From CAZEBW01 sp964510205 (GTDB lineage Bacteria > Chloroflexota > Anaerolineae > VGOG01): a stretch of DNA of 64,000 nt. The notes under the pieces were generated by a model. That model saw nothing but the letters and a program-made list of their open reading frames with translations, was not told the DNA's origin and made no database searches. Made by a program: the position numbers and the translations under genes. The DNA lies in assembly GCA_964510205.1 (NCBI GenBank), contig CAZEBW010000008.1:1-64000 (forward strand). The letters run 5' to 3'. Positions 8,045 through 17,187 of this stretch are shown here, in pieces (the stretch's first letter is position 1; each line of letters opens with the position of its first letter).

Positions 8045-8554
8045 ATCAGTAATAAGAGACATCGCGTTAATGAGGGCATTCGGGCCAAAGAGGTTCGGCT
8101 GATTGATGAGGAAGGTCAGCAGGTGGGGATTGTGCCCATCCGAGATGCTCTGGATGCTGCACGAGCTAGTGGCTTCGACCTGGTCGAAGTGGCTCCCAAC
8201 GCCGACCCCGTCGTTTGCCGGCTGATGGACTACGGCAAGTTCCGGTATGAGCAGGCCAAGAGGGAGCGGAAAGCTAGGAAAGCTCAGAAGACGGAGGTCA
8301 AGGAGATTCGCCTGCGTCCTAAGACCGGTGAGCACGACGTGGCCTTCAAGGTCAGAGATGCACGCCGTTTCCTGAACGACGGCTGCAAGGTGAAGGTCCG
8401 AGTCCGCTTTCGCGGGCGAGAGATCACCTATCCCGAGATCGGGCGGGAGATGCTGAGCAGGATCGCAGAGGAATTAGGGGACATTTCCGAAGTCGAGCAG
8501 AGGCCCCGTATGGAAGGCCGCAGCATGCTCATGATCCTGAGTCCTAACAAATAG
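8045..8554 (+). CDS. infC: Translation initiation factor IF-3 (AUC start)
   Basis: IF3 binds the 30S subunit, checks initiator tRNA and codon pairing, and blocks premature 50S joining. The frame shows the N-domain (VNEGIRAKEVRLIDEEG), a lysine-rich linker helix (QAKRERKARKAQK) and the C-domain ending RSMLMIL, in all 169 aa. No ATG/GTG/TTG lies upstream of the conserved N terminus. GTG 8123 would delete half of the N-domain. The frame is open only back to 8024, and ATC 8045 follows GAGGTGG by 4-5 nt. A non-standard AUC start fits the known IF3 self-regulation through rare start codons. It is first in the infC-rpmI-rplT operon. Confidence 0.93.
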   Translation: MSNKRHRVNEGIRAKEVRLIDEEGQQVGIVPIRDALDAARASGFDLVEVAPNADPVVCRLMDYGKFRYEQAKRERKARKAQKTEVKEIRLRPKTGEHDVAFKVRDARRFLNDGCKVKVRVRFRGREITYPEIGREMLSRIAEELGDISEVEQRPRMEGRSMLMILSPNK

Positions 8555-8568
8555 CAGGAGGGAGTTCA

Positions 8569-8781
8569 TTGCCTAAGATCAAAACGCATAAGGCGACGGC
8601 TAAGAGGTTTAGATACACCAAGCGGGGCAAGCTTTTGCGCACTAAGCAGGGCAAGAGCCACTTGCGCCGCAGGAAGTCCAAGCGCGTCAAGCGCATGTTC
8701 AGCGAGATGCACGAGGTGACTACAGCGGGAGAAGTCAAGCGTGTCAATAAGCTGGCGCCGTATCTCAAGAAGAATCGCTAG
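8569..8781 (+). CDS. rpmI: 50S ribosomal protein L35
   Basis: This basic 70-residue protein (MPKIKTHKATAKRF start, LRRRKSKRVKRM core) is full length for L35. It starts at TTG 8569 behind AGGAGGGAG. It sits between infC and rplT, the conserved operon order. Confidence 0.96.
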   Translation: MPKIKTHKATAKRFRYTKRGKLLRTKQGKSHLRRRKSKRVKRMFSEMHEVTTAGEVKRVNKLAPYLKKNR

Positions 8782-8797
8782 AGGAGGGATTTGAAAC

Positions 8798-9169
8798 TTG
8801 CCAAGGGTTAAGGGAGGGCCACGGGCCCGTAAGCGTCACAAGAAAGTACTCAAACTCACCAAGGGCCAGAGGGCGACTAAGCACACGCTGTTCCGCCGCG
8901 CCCACGAGGCCATGCTGAAATCGCTGCGCTATGCCTATCGCGACCGCCGTGCTCGGAGGCGCGATATGAGAAGGCTTTGGATCATTCGCATCAATGCCGC
9001 GGCTCGTCAGAGTGGCTTGTCATATAGTCGCTTCATACACGGTCTCAAGCAAGCAGGAGTAGAACTCGATCGCAAGGTGCTGGCCCAACTGGCAGTCGAA
9101 GATGCTGACGCCTTCGCCCAATTGGTCGAGGTAGCAGCCAGTGCACTTCACCCGGCGGGAGCGAGCTAG
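8798..9169 (+). CDS. rplT: 50S ribosomal protein L20
   Basis: L20 is an early assembly protein that binds 23S rRNA and represses its own operon in several bacteria. The 123 residues include the characteristic ARKRHKKVLKLTKG, YRDRRARRRDMRRLW and INAAARQSGLSYSRF. It starts at TTG 8798 after GAGGAGGG, so rpmI and rplT both use TTG. The 16-bp gap to rpmI implies co-transcription. Confidence 0.97.
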   Translation: MPRVKGGPRARKRHKKVLKLTKGQRATKHTLFRRAHEAMLKSLRYAYRDRRARRRDMRRLWIIRINAAARQSGLSYSRFIHGLKQAGVELDRKVLAQLAVEDADAFAQLVEVAASALHPAGAS

Positions 9170-9184
9170 TACGTCTGGATCGTC

Positions 9185-9973
9185 ATGATCACCAGCACCG
9201 CCAACGAGAAGGTCAAATACGTTCGCTCCCTCCACAGGCGGCGGGCCCGTTATCGTGAGAGGCACTTCGTCGCCGAGGGCGTCCGTTTGGTGGAGGAGGC
9301 GTTTAGAGCGGGAATTGTGCCCGCTCTTGTCTTTTATAGCCAAAGCCTGGACTCCACACCGGGCGGACGGGAGTTGTTGGCGGAGATACAGAAGGTAGAG
9401 TCTCCGGCTTTGGCGGTGAGCGAGAGGGTGATGAAGGCCCTCGCCGACACCGTCTCCCCCCAGGGCGTATTGGCTGTCTTGCCCTTCATCGAACTGTCCC
9501 CGCCTGCTGAAACCTCGCTGGTTTTGGTCGTTGACCAACTGCGCGACCCCGGCAACTTGGGCACGATCCTTCGCACGGCTAACGCGGCCGGGGTGGAGCA
9601 GGTCTTTCTGACTCCGCAGACGGTGGACCCCTATAACCCCAAGGTAGTGCGAGGGGCCATGGGCGCTCACTTCCGGCTGCCCATCGCAAACCGGAGTTGG
9701 CCGCAGATCGCCGAGGCCCTGGCTGGGCTTCGGATTCTGTTAGCCGATGTGCGAGGCGGGCAGGTTTACGATGAAGTGGATTGGACCAGGCCCTCGGCTC
9801 TGATCATCGGTGGCGAGGCCCACGGAGCCACTTCAGAATCAGCGGAGCTGGCTACAGCTTCCATCACCATCCCCATGCCCGGCGGCGCGGAATCCCTGAA
9901 CGCGGCCGTGGCTGCCAGCATCATCTTGTTCGAGGCGGTGCGCCAGCGGCAGGGGAGAACAACGGATCGGTAG
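9185..9973 (+). CDS. SpoU/TrmH-family RNA 2'-O-methyltransferase
   Basis: The 262-residue protein has an L30e-like substrate-binding N domain followed by the SPOUT knot motifs DQLRDPGNLGTILRTA, GAMGAHFRLPI, GGEAHG and SLNAAVAASIILFE. These are typical of 23S rRNA 2'-O-ribose methyltransferases (RlmB or TsnR type). It lies 15 bp after rplT, a common neighbourhood. The exact target nucleotide is unknown. Confidence 0.92.
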   Translation: MITSTANEKVKYVRSLHRRRARYRERHFVAEGVRLVEEAFRAGIVPALVFYSQSLDSTPGGRELLAEIQKVESPALAVSERVMKALADTVSPQGVLAVLPFIELSPPAETSLVLVVDQLRDPGNLGTILRTANAAGVEQVFLTPQTVDPYNPKVVRGAMGAHFRLPIANRSWPQIAEALAGLRILLADVRGGQVYDEVDWTRPSALIIGGEAHGATSESAELATASITIPMPGGAESLNAAVAASIILFEAVRQRQGRTTDR

Positions 9974-10034
9974 GATTTGCGGATCGGCTGCCTGTATATC
10001 AGGGCCACATCTGTAGGTCCTGCCCAAAGGACTC

Positions 10035-12884
10035 ATGGTTATGAGCCGCATCTATATCGCTCTGGATTTGGAAACGACGGGGTTGGATCCTGACCGCGAT
10101 GCCATCACCGAGGTCGGGGCAGTGAAGTTCCGCGACGATCAGGTTTTGGATACCTGGTCTAGCTTGGTCAACCCCCAGCGGCCCATCCCCTACCGTGTCC
10201 AACGGTTGACGGGCATCACCCCAGAAGAGGTAGATGTGGCTCCTCCCTTTCGCTCGCTCAGCGGAAAAATCCTGAGCTTCGTCAAAAACTACCCCATCGT
10301 TGGCCACAGCATCTCTTTTGACTTGCGCTTCCTCAGCAGTCAGGGGCTCTCCCTGGGCAATTTGGCCGTTGACACCTTCGAACTGGCCAGCATCCTCATG
10401 CCCCACGCCGCCCGTTACAGCCTGGGGAAGCTGGCCGAAGCTCTCAACATCCGCTTTCCCACGCGACACCGCGCCCTGGAGGACGCGCTGGCCACCAAAG
10501 ACCTCTTTCTGGCGCTGGTGGAACAGGCGTCAAAGCTAGATTTGAGCGTCATCCAGGAGATCAATCGCCTGGCGAAGCGCATAGACTGGCCCCTCCGCCA
10601 CGTCTTCCGCGACCTGGAGCGGACCAAGGCCCGTACGGCTTTCGTGGGCAGCATCGGCCAACAGTTGCTGGCCAAAGGGGCTCTAGATGGCGACGGATCG
10701 TTGAGCCTCTTCACCAAAAAAGAGGACGAGCGTCCCTTGAAACCAGCTCCGGAGCGAAAGCCCATAGGCGAGGATGGTCTAGCGGCTATGCTGGAGGAGG
10801 GTGGCATATTTGCTCAGGATTTCCCCGGCTACGAGTACCGCCCCCAGCAGGTGGAGATGCTGAGACTCGTGGCCCAGGCCTTCAACGAGAGCCAGCACCT
10901 GATGGTGGAAGCGGGCACGGGAACGGGCAAGTCCATCGCCTACCTCCTGCCCGCTGCTCGCTTTGCCGCCCAGAATGGGGAGCGGGTGGTCATTTCCACC
11001 AACACCATCAATCTGCAGGATCAGCTCTACGGGAAAGACATCCCCGACCTACAGCGCATTCTGCCTTTTGAGTTCAAGGCCGCTCTTCTCAAGGGGCGCA
11101 GCAACTACATCTGCCTGCGCCGGCTGGCCGCTTTTCGCCGCAGCGGCCCTTCCTCGCTCGAGGAAATGCGGCTGCTGGCCAAGATCCTGGTCTGGCTGCC
11201 CAGCACCATGACGGGCGACCGGGCCGAGCTCTTTATGCCCGACTATAAGGAGCAAGCCCTCTGGCCTCGGGTCTGCGCCGACGCCGAGACTTGTATGAGC
11301 GACCGATGTCGCTATCGTGAAAAAGACAGGTGCTTTTTCTATCGAGCGCGGCGGGAGGCGGAGCGGGCCCATCTCATCGTCATCAACCACGCCTTGCTGC
11401 TTTCCGACGTGGCCGTCGAGAATCGCGTCCTGCCCGACTACCGCTACCTCATCGTAGACGAGGCCCATCACTTGGAGGACAGCACCACCCGCCAACTGAG
11501 CTTCTCCGTTCGTCGAAAGCACATGGAGCGGCTGCTCAATGGATTGAGTCAGAACCTGGGCGAGAAGCGAACAGGAGGGTTCCTGGCCGACCTCCTGGCC
11601 CGCTACCGTGGCAAGGTGCCGAAAGATACCCAACAGAAGATGGAGCGTCACGTCAACAATCTGCACGGGGAGGTGGAGGCTGCCCGGCGTCTCCTCTACC
11701 AGTTCTTCAACCGTCTGGAATCTTTTTTGGATGAGCACGGCCGAGAGGGGGGGAAGTATAACCAGAGAATCCGTCTGACCGGGGGCATCCGTGTGCAGCC
11801 TGCTTGGTCCAACGTGGAGATTGCCTGGGACAATGTATCTCGCCACCTGCTTCGCATCGGCGAGGGACTGGAGCGACTGTCCAGCGGGCTGGAGGATGGG
11901 TCAGGGTTGCTGGCCGAAGACATCCCAGGTCGAGAAGACCTGTTGCAGGAGCTGCTCAACTACACCAGTCGCGTTCGGGAACTGTATGAACAGATGGACG
12001 CCCTCATCGTCCAACCGTCCTCTGGCGGCATCTACTGGGCCGAGGTCAGTGCGCGGGATGGGGAGATCTCCCTACACGCGGCCCCCCTCCACGTGGGCCC
12101 CTTGGTGCAAAAGCATCTCTTCATGCCCAAGGAGTGCGTCATTCTCACCTCAGCCACCCTGCGCACCGAGGGCGAGTTCGATTTCATCCGCGAGCGGCTG
12201 AGCGCGTGGGAGGCGGACGAAGCCGCTGTGGGTTCGCCTTTCGACTATGCCAACTCTACTCTGCTCTACCTGCCCACCGACATTCCTGAGCCCTATCAGC
12301 CCTACTACCAGAAGACGGTGGAGGCGGCCTTCGTTGACCTCTGTCGAGCTACTCGTGGGCGGACGCTGGGACTCTTCACCTCCTACAGCCAACTGCGCAG
12401 CACCTCCCAAGCCATCGCGCGGCCCCTGGCCGAGGACGAGATCGTGGTCTACACCCAGGGCAGCGGCTCCCGCAGGGGGCTCTTGGAGAACTTCCGCACC
12501 ACCTCTCGGTCCGTCCTGTTGGGAACTCGCAGCTTTTGGGAGGGCATTGACGTGGTGGGCGAGGCGCTGAGCTGTTTGGTCATTGCCAGGATACCTTTCT
12601 CCGTGCCCAGCGACCCTATCTTTGCCGCCCGCAGTGACACCTTCGATGAGCCTTTTGGGGAATATGCCTTGCCGCAGGCCATCTTGCGCCTTCGGCAGGG
12701 CTTTGGCCGGCTCATCAGGACCAAGACCGACCGCGGCGTGGTGGTGATTTTGGACCGACGCATCCTGACCAAATCCTACGGCCGGGCCTTCCTCGACTCC
12801 TTGCCCGCCTGCACCGTGCGGCGCGGTCCCATCGCCAGCCTGCCCACCGTGGCCGCCCGTTGGATTGATGAGAAGGGAGCGTAG
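10035..12884 (+). CDS. dinG: PolIII epsilon-type exonuclease fused to DinG helicase
   Basis: This 949-residue protein combines an N-terminal DEDDh 3'-5' exonuclease (DLETTGLDPDRDAITEVGAV at about 11-30, HSISFDLRFL, HRALEDALAT) with an XPD/DinG-type superfamily 2 helicase. The helicase shows Walker A AGTGTGKS near residue 296, four cysteines around residues 414-432 (CADAETC, DRC, DRCFFY) suited to a 4Fe-4S cluster, DEAHH, and the C-terminal QGFGRLIR. The fusion is a known architecture in Firmicutes and Chloroflexi, with a presumed role in unwinding R-loops or damaged DNA. The start may be ATG 10035 or ATG 10041; AAAGGA lies upstream. Confidence 0.94.
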   Translation: MVMSRIYIALDLETTGLDPDRDAITEVGAVKFRDDQVLDTWSSLVNPQRPIPYRVQRLTGITPEEVDVAPPFRSLSGKILSFVKNYPIVGHSISFDLRFLSSQGLSLGNLAVDTFELASILMPHAARYSLGKLAEALNIRFPTRHRALEDALATKDLFLALVEQASKLDLSVIQEINRLAKRIDWPLRHVFRDLERTKARTAFVGSIGQQLLAKGALDGDGSLSLFTKKEDERPLKPAPERKPIGEDGLAAMLEEGGIFAQDFPGYEYRPQQVEMLRLVAQAFNESQHLMVEAGTGTGKSIAYLLPAARFAAQNGERVVISTNTINLQDQLYGKDIPDLQRILPFEFKAALLKGRSNYICLRRLAAFRRSGPSSLEEMRLLAKILVWLPSTMTGDRAELFMPDYKEQALWPRVCADAETCMSDRCRYREKDRCFFYRARREAERAHLIVINHALLLSDVAVENRVLPDYRYLIVDEAHHLEDSTTRQLSFSVRRKHMERLLNGLSQNLGEKRTGGFLADLLARYRGKVPKDTQQKMERHVNNLHGEVEAARRLLYQFFNRLESFLDEHGREGGKYNQRIRLTGGIRVQPAWSNVEIAWDNVSRHLLRIGEGLERLSSGLEDGSGLLAEDIPGREDLLQELLNYTSRVRELYEQMDALIVQPSSGGIYWAEVSARDGEISLHAAPLHVGPLVQKHLFMPKECVILTSATLRTEGEFDFIRERLSAWEADEAAVGSPFDYANSTLLYLPTDIPEPYQPYYQKTVEAAFVDLCRATRGRTLGLFTSYSQLRSTSQAIARPLAEDEIVVYTQGSGSRRGLLENFRTTSRSVLLGTRSFWEGIDVVGEALSCLVIARIPFSVPSDPIFAARSDTFDEPFGEYALPQAILRLRQGFGRLIRTKTDRGVVVILDRRILTKSYGRAFLDSLPACTVRRGPIASLPTVAARWIDEKGA

Positions 12885-12911
12885 CGACAGAGCCTGTTTT
12901 GGAATTTCGAT

Positions 12912-12940
12912 TTGACAGCGAATGGGCGGAGGTTTATAAT
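12912..12940 (+). promoter_or_regulatory. Consensus promoter of the DNA methyltransferase gene
   Basis: Perfect TTGACA (12912-12917), a 17-bp spacer and perfect TATAAT (12935-12940) lie 41 bp upstream of the methyltransferase start. Such a full consensus match is rare and suggests strong independent expression. Confidence 0.85.
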
Positions 12941-12981
12941 CAGTTGTGTGAGAGCTCGATCAAATAGGCAGAGGTGAAGCT

Positions 12982-14742
12982 ATGCGCGTCGTATACCCGG
13001 GCCGAGAGGATTTTTACTGGACTCTGGAAGAGGCAGACAATGACTCCTTGAACTTCATTGTGGTCATTACCGCCGCTCTCACTCCGGTGGATAGTGATGG
13101 GCTTCGCGCATACCTGGATGAGTGCATGCGGGTGCTGAAGAATGGAGGATTGCTCTTTGTTCAGGGTCGGCCCGACTATTTGCCGGAGTTGGGTGTTTAC
13201 CTTGACCAGCGTCTGAACTTCAAATATTGGATTGCGATTGAGTCCGCAATGCAGCACAGGGATAGTGGCTTGCCGTCCGTGCACGCTGCCGTGCTTCTGT
13301 TCACCAAAGGCAACGAGCGTTTCAATGTGAAACGAACGCGCTTTCCACACCAACATTGCGCTTTCTGTGAGAGGACACTCAAAGATTGGGGTGGCAAGGC
13401 GCATTTGATGCATCCTGATGGCTACGTTATCTCCGATGTGTGGAAAGACCTGCCTCAGTTGGATAATTACACACAGATTTCCGAACCCGTTCTCGATGCC
13501 ATCCTGCGGATGTTGGATTTCGAGCAGACTTCGAATGGTTCTGGGCCTGGTCGTCAGGGAAATAAGACCGACTTGTTTGAGCAAGCGGGTATGCAGTCGC
13601 CCGATAGTGCAATCGTAGGCATTGTTGGTCCCAAAGAGGGTATTGGTTCTGACAGAAGCATTGCCGAGTTAGCTGTTCAGTATAGATTGCCAGGTATTCT
13701 TGGACCGGAGATCGAGTACAACCCTGTCGTCAACGAGGTGGGCGACAGGATGTTCAACGTCGTTCATCACGGTGATGCAGTGAAGATTCTCCAGCAGTAT
13801 CCTGATAACTCCATAGACCTCGTTTTCGCCGACCCGCCGTACAATCTCGACAAGGCATATCACGTCTATGACGATGAACGGGCGGACAAAGAATACGTCA
13901 AATGGTGCAACGCGTGGCTGCGGGAGTACGCGCGGGTATTGAAACCTACAGGGTCGCTCTATGTCCTGAATCTGCCCCGGTGGACGATGTACCATGCAGC
14001 ATTTCTCAACCAACACCTCCATTTTCAAAACTGGATTGTTTGGGATGCGATGTCCGAACCGCGCGGGAAGTTGATGCCCGCTCATTATGGCTTGTTATTC
14101 TACACCAAGCACCCGACGGACTTCACTTTCAACTACGATAAAGTGGGGCAGTTGGATGCCCGTTATTATTGCTTGCGCTCGTCGTGCATCCGAAAGCGCA
14201 AGGCGGAGGGGGTTGATGACAAAATGCCGCTCACTGATATTTGGTGGGACATTCACCGCATCAAACATCGGCGTGACCGGGATAGTCATCCTTGCCAGTT
14301 ACCCGACGCTTTGATGGAGCGTATCATCCGTCTTTCCACGAACGAAGGCGATGTTGTGCTCGATGCGCTCTGTGGCGCGGGTACGACCCCGGTTGCCGCG
14401 GTCAAGCTGGGGCGGCGCTACGTGGCCATTGATGTTGATGAGAAATACGTGCGAATGACGAGGCGGAAAATTGCCGAAGTGGAACGTAAAGGCTACGTAG
14501 AGCGCGAGAGTGTACACAAACCGCAGCGAAAATACACTAAGAAAGAGTTGCAATTGGAGTTGCGCGATTTGGCGGCAGACTTGGGGCGTTTGCCGACGCC
14601 AGAAGATGTACGTAAGATGAGTGAGTATGATTTGGAAGTGATCCTCGACACGTTCCCAACATGGGGCAAAGCGTTGAAGGCGGCCAAGCTACCTGCAGCA
14701 TCTGGATATGCTGGAGGCAATCGTGTTGAAACATGTGCCTGA
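12982..14742 (+). CDS. Two-lobed N4/N6 DNA methyltransferase with HEAR-like tail
   Basis: In this 586-residue protein the catalytic lobe (about 235-505) has DPPY at 284-287 followed later by the SAM motif LDALCGAGTT (about 461). That order fits a beta-type amino-methyltransferase modifying A-N6 or C-N4. The N-terminal lobe (1-190) repeats the same plan (RVLKNGGLLFV vs RVLKPTGSLYV; AVLLFTK vs GLLFYTK; ISDVWKDL vs LTDIWWDI). It lacks DPPY and the SAM loop, and has a C126-x2-C129 pair. Residues ~515-575 (ELRDLAADLGRLPTPEDV...W-KALKAAKLP) resemble a homing-endonuclease-associated repeat that binds DNA. No restriction gene is adjacent, so it looks like an orphan enzyme. Confidence 0.85.
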   Translation: MRVVYPGREDFYWTLEEADNDSLNFIVVITAALTPVDSDGLRAYLDECMRVLKNGGLLFVQGRPDYLPELGVYLDQRLNFKYWIAIESAMQHRDSGLPSVHAAVLLFTKGNERFNVKRTRFPHQHCAFCERTLKDWGGKAHLMHPDGYVISDVWKDLPQLDNYTQISEPVLDAILRMLDFEQTSNGSGPGRQGNKTDLFEQAGMQSPDSAIVGIVGPKEGIGSDRSIAELAVQYRLPGILGPEIEYNPVVNEVGDRMFNVVHHGDAVKILQQYPDNSIDLVFADPPYNLDKAYHVYDDERADKEYVKWCNAWLREYARVLKPTGSLYVLNLPRWTMYHAAFLNQHLHFQNWIVWDAMSEPRGKLMPAHYGLLFYTKHPTDFTFNYDKVGQLDARYYCLRSSCIRKRKAEGVDDKMPLTDIWWDIHRIKHRRDRDSHPCQLPDALMERIIRLSTNEGDVVLDALCGAGTTPVAAVKLGRRYVAIDVDEKYVRMTRRKIAEVERKGYVERESVHKPQRKYTKKELQLELRDLAADLGRLPTPEDVRKMSEYDLEVILDTFPTWGKALKAAKLPAASGYAGGNRVETCA

Positions 14743-14779
14743 GGGGTATTTCGCGTAGGCGGAGGGAGGGAGACAAAAC

Positions 14780-15337
14780 ATGATCACGGCTAACGATCTA
14801 CGCAAGGGGACAACTTTCGAATGGGAGGACGAGCTCTATCGTGTGGTGGAGTATCAACACTCTTTCATCGGACGGGGCAGAGCTAATGTGCGGGTCAAAA
14901 TGCGCAGCCTGCGCACGGGAGCGATCACCGACCACACCTTCTCGCCCGATGACCGCATTGACGATGTCCGCCTGGAGCTGCGGTGGGTGCAGTATCTCTA
15001 CAACGACGGCACCCTCTATTACTTTATGGACACCGAGACCTACGAACAACCGGTCCTCTCTGCCGAGGTCCTGGGCGACGCCGTGGACTATTTGACCGAG
15101 AACATGACCCTGCAAATCTCCACCTATGATGGCGAACCAGTGGACATCGTGCTGCCCATCACCGTTGAACTCGAGGTAGTCAAGGCCCCGCCGGGCTTCG
15201 CCGGCGACACGGCCACCGGGGCCACTAAACAGGTTGCCCTGGAGACGGGCCTCAAGGTCACGACCCCGCTCTTCGTTGAAGAGGGCGACGTCATCCGTGT
15301 GGATACCCGCACGGGCGAGTACCTCAGTCGCGCATAA
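14780..15337 (+). CDS. efp: Translation elongation factor P
   Basis: EF-P relieves ribosome stalling at polyproline. The 185-residue product has three OB/KOW-like domains and normal length. The tip loop of domain I reads IGRGRANVR, with arginine (R32) where E. coli has the beta-lysylated lysine of PGKG. Arg at this point is typical of EF-P that is rhamnosylated by EarP or left unmodified. GGAGGGAG precedes the ATG. A strong terminator follows. Confidence 0.96.
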   Translation: MITANDLRKGTTFEWEDELYRVVEYQHSFIGRGRANVRVKMRSLRTGAITDHTFSPDDRIDDVRLELRWVQYLYNDGTLYYFMDTETYEQPVLSAEVLGDAVDYLTENMTLQISTYDGEPVDIVLPITVELEVVKAPPGFAGDTATGATKQVALETGLKVTTPLFVEEGDVIRVDTRTGEYLSRA

Positions 15338-15365
15338 CCCCCGGTGAAAGTCTGAGCAAACAGAA

Positions 15366-15413
15366 CGGGCGCCCCCTTGCAGAAGTTACGAGGGGGCGCC
15401 CGCTCACTTTTTT
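15366..15413. terminator. Terminator between convergent efp and carD
   Basis: CGGGCGCCCCCT pairs with AGGGGGCGCCCG across a 13-base loop, followed by CTCACTTTTTT. It is placed to end efp and, on the other strand, the carD transcript. Confidence 0.88.
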
Positions 15414-15427
15414 AGAGCAACCTCTTG

Positions 15428-15943
15428 TCAATCAGAGTCGGTCTCTAGGGAGAGGGCCGCCAGCTTGGCGTTCAAGGCAGTCTGCAATTGCTCTATGGCT
15501 TCTTGTAGCTCTATCTCCTTGGCCAGCGCCAGCTCGCTGGCCAGGAAAGTCTTGGCTCGCTGATACAGCTTGTTGTCGGCCATGGTCAGTCCCGACTTCT
15601 GATTGCGCCAGGCCAAATTGCGCACCACCTCTGTGACCTTGATAAGGTCTCCCGTGTTCAATTTCTCCTGGGCGCGTGCTTGTCGCTCCCTGTGGTCGCT
15701 GGATAGCGTATCGGGTGTGGAGGTCAACGTGTTCATGGCCTGTGAGATGGCGCGTTTCCCTGATATTTGCCGCAGGCCGATTTTCTGGATGTTGTTGGTA
15801 GGTACCATCACTATGCTGTCGAAAGCAAGTAGATCAATGATGTAGTAGCGCCCGCGCTCCTTCAGGAGTTTCTTCTCTTTGACGTCTATTACCACACCAG
15901 CTCCATGGTAAGGATGAACCACCTTATCGCCTGCCTTAAACAT
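15428..15943 (-). CDS. CarD/CdnL-type RNA polymerase-binding regulator
   Basis: The 171-residue protein starts MFKAGDKVVHPYHGAGVV, the Tudor-like RNA-polymerase-interacting domain shared by CarD, CdnL and Mfd. Behind it is a helical C domain with SGLTMADNKLYQRAK, which in CarD contacts promoter DNA and stabilises open complexes. ATG 15943 is chosen because GAGGAG sits upstream and the family begins there; the longer frame to 16018 has no support. It lies next to a DksA-type gene, so two RNA-polymerase modulators are neighbours. Confidence 0.9.
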   Translation of the reverse strand: MFKAGDKVVHPYHGAGVVIDVKEKKLLKERGRYYIIDLLAFDSIVMVPTNNIQKIGLRQISGKRAISQAMNTLTSTPDTLSSDHRERQARAQEKLNTGDLIKVTEVVRNLAWRNQKSGLTMADNKLYQRAKTFLASELALAKEIELQEAIEQLQTALNAKLAALSLETDSD

Positions 15944-16085
15944 ATCATTCACTCCTCGAGATGTACTCTCTATCGCACGACTTGTTTGCGCGAGCAGTCG
16001 TGGAGTAGGCCTTCTCACCTACGCGGTCTCCTGACCGAAGCTTGGGGGCTGCGGTCAGGAGGTCTTGCCCAACATTTCAAGGCGG

Positions 16086-16442
16086 TCACCTCTTGGCTTG
16101 GGCACACTTGATGCAGAGAGTGGTGTGGGGGAGTACTGCCAAGCGTTCGGCTGCTATCTCCTGGCCACACACTTCGCACACGCCATAGTCACCCTCTTGT
16201 GTCTTGCGCAAGGCAGCTCTGATGGACTTAGCTTTTGCTTCCAGACTTTGTCGCAGGGCAAGATCAAACTCCCACTCGTAAATCGTAGAGCCTCCTTTGC
16301 CCAGGCCGTAATCGGCCTTGTCTGCCAGCTTCTTATTCAATTGCTCGATCTTGGCTAGAGTCTCTTCTAGCGCCTGCTCTAGCCGCTCTTGCTCCGAAGA
16401 CATCTGAGCTGCTACCTCGTTCTCGTTTGCAGTGTAACTCAC
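16086..16442 (-). CDS. DksA/TraR-type zinc-finger protein
   Basis: This 118-residue protein has a long coiled-coil N region (about 15-85) and a C-terminal C4 zinc finger, CEVCGQ...CIKC. DksA family members enter the RNA polymerase secondary channel and tune rRNA and stress promoters. No acidic pair is obvious at the coiled-coil tip, so activity may differ from E. coli DksA. It is co-directional with carD, about 140 bp upstream of it. Confidence 0.88.
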   Translation of the reverse strand: MSYTANENEVAAQMSSEQERLEQALEETLAKIEQLNKKLADKADYGLGKGGSTIYEWEFDLALRQSLEAKAKSIRAALRKTQEGDYGVCEVCGQEIAAERLAVLPHTTLCIKCAQAKR

Positions 16443-16468
16443 CAGGACCTGATCGGTCGCCCTCCAAC

Positions 16469-16527
16469 CAAGAACTCGGCTATCTTACCTCGCCAAAACA
16501 CCTCTGAGGCACGGAGCCGAGTTCTTG
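16469..16527. repeat. 13-bp inverted repeat upstream of dksA-like gene
   Basis: CAAGAACTCGGCT (16469-16481) and its exact complement (16515-16527) flank a 33-base spacer. It could be a small mobile palindromic element or an mRNA leader hairpin. Confidence 0.6.
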
Positions 16528-16784
16528 TTGCCCTTAAACATCCTCTTGAAGGTTCGCAAAACGAAGTGAGGGTTTGTGCGGATCTCACCTCGCTTTGCCC
16601 AATACTGTTTTTGCTTGCGCTAGACCTTTGTCAGAAGTCTCAGAGAGGATGTTCTTTGGGGGGAACCTCAGATTGTTGCTTGTCTAGATGACACGGGAAG
16701 TATAGACCTTGGGTTGAAAAGGGGTACTGACGCTCGCTATTTTGACTACTAAATTATATATGATTTGGCAACTTTTGTCAAAGT

Positions 16785-16813
16785 TTGACAATCTGAACTC
16801 TATCCTGTATAAT
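16785..16813 (+). promoter_or_regulatory. Fully consensus sigma70 promoter
   Basis: TTGACA, a 17-bp spacer and TATAAT read toward the S1-domain gene, whose start is 530 bp away. Confidence 0.85.
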
Positions 16814-17187
16814 GAGATTGAATTCAGAAGCCCTGTGATAAAAACCTATCTCTTATAATGAGGACGTACAGAGGTCTAAGAGTCGCCTCGCCTAAACTCA
16901 GATTCATGAAACATTTCTGGAAGCCTGGGGGCTGAACTAGCTTGTTTAGCAGTGGATTGTGCAGTGCCGCGTTAGGAGCGGTTTCTATGCCTTAGCGAGC
17001 TGCTCTACAAAGGTGGCATAAGTATCGCGTCCAGCCAAACATCCGCCATAAGGCAGCAGAAGGCCTGGCTACTATCCTCGGTGTGTTCAAGGGGTAGGTG
17101 GCTAGGTCTTTGTTTTTGCGGTGTTGCTGTCGGGCGCCCGTCACTCCTGACGGTATGTAGGACGAATGGGCGTTCAGGGGGTAGCTC

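Noticed and set aside
12982..14742. Restriction-modification system
   Set aside because: No endonuclease gene lies on either side; neighbours are dinG and efp.
16814..17187. tmRNA, 6S, RNase P or SRP RNA
   Set aside because: The region starts like a transcript but none of the conserved cores of those RNAs could be located by eye.
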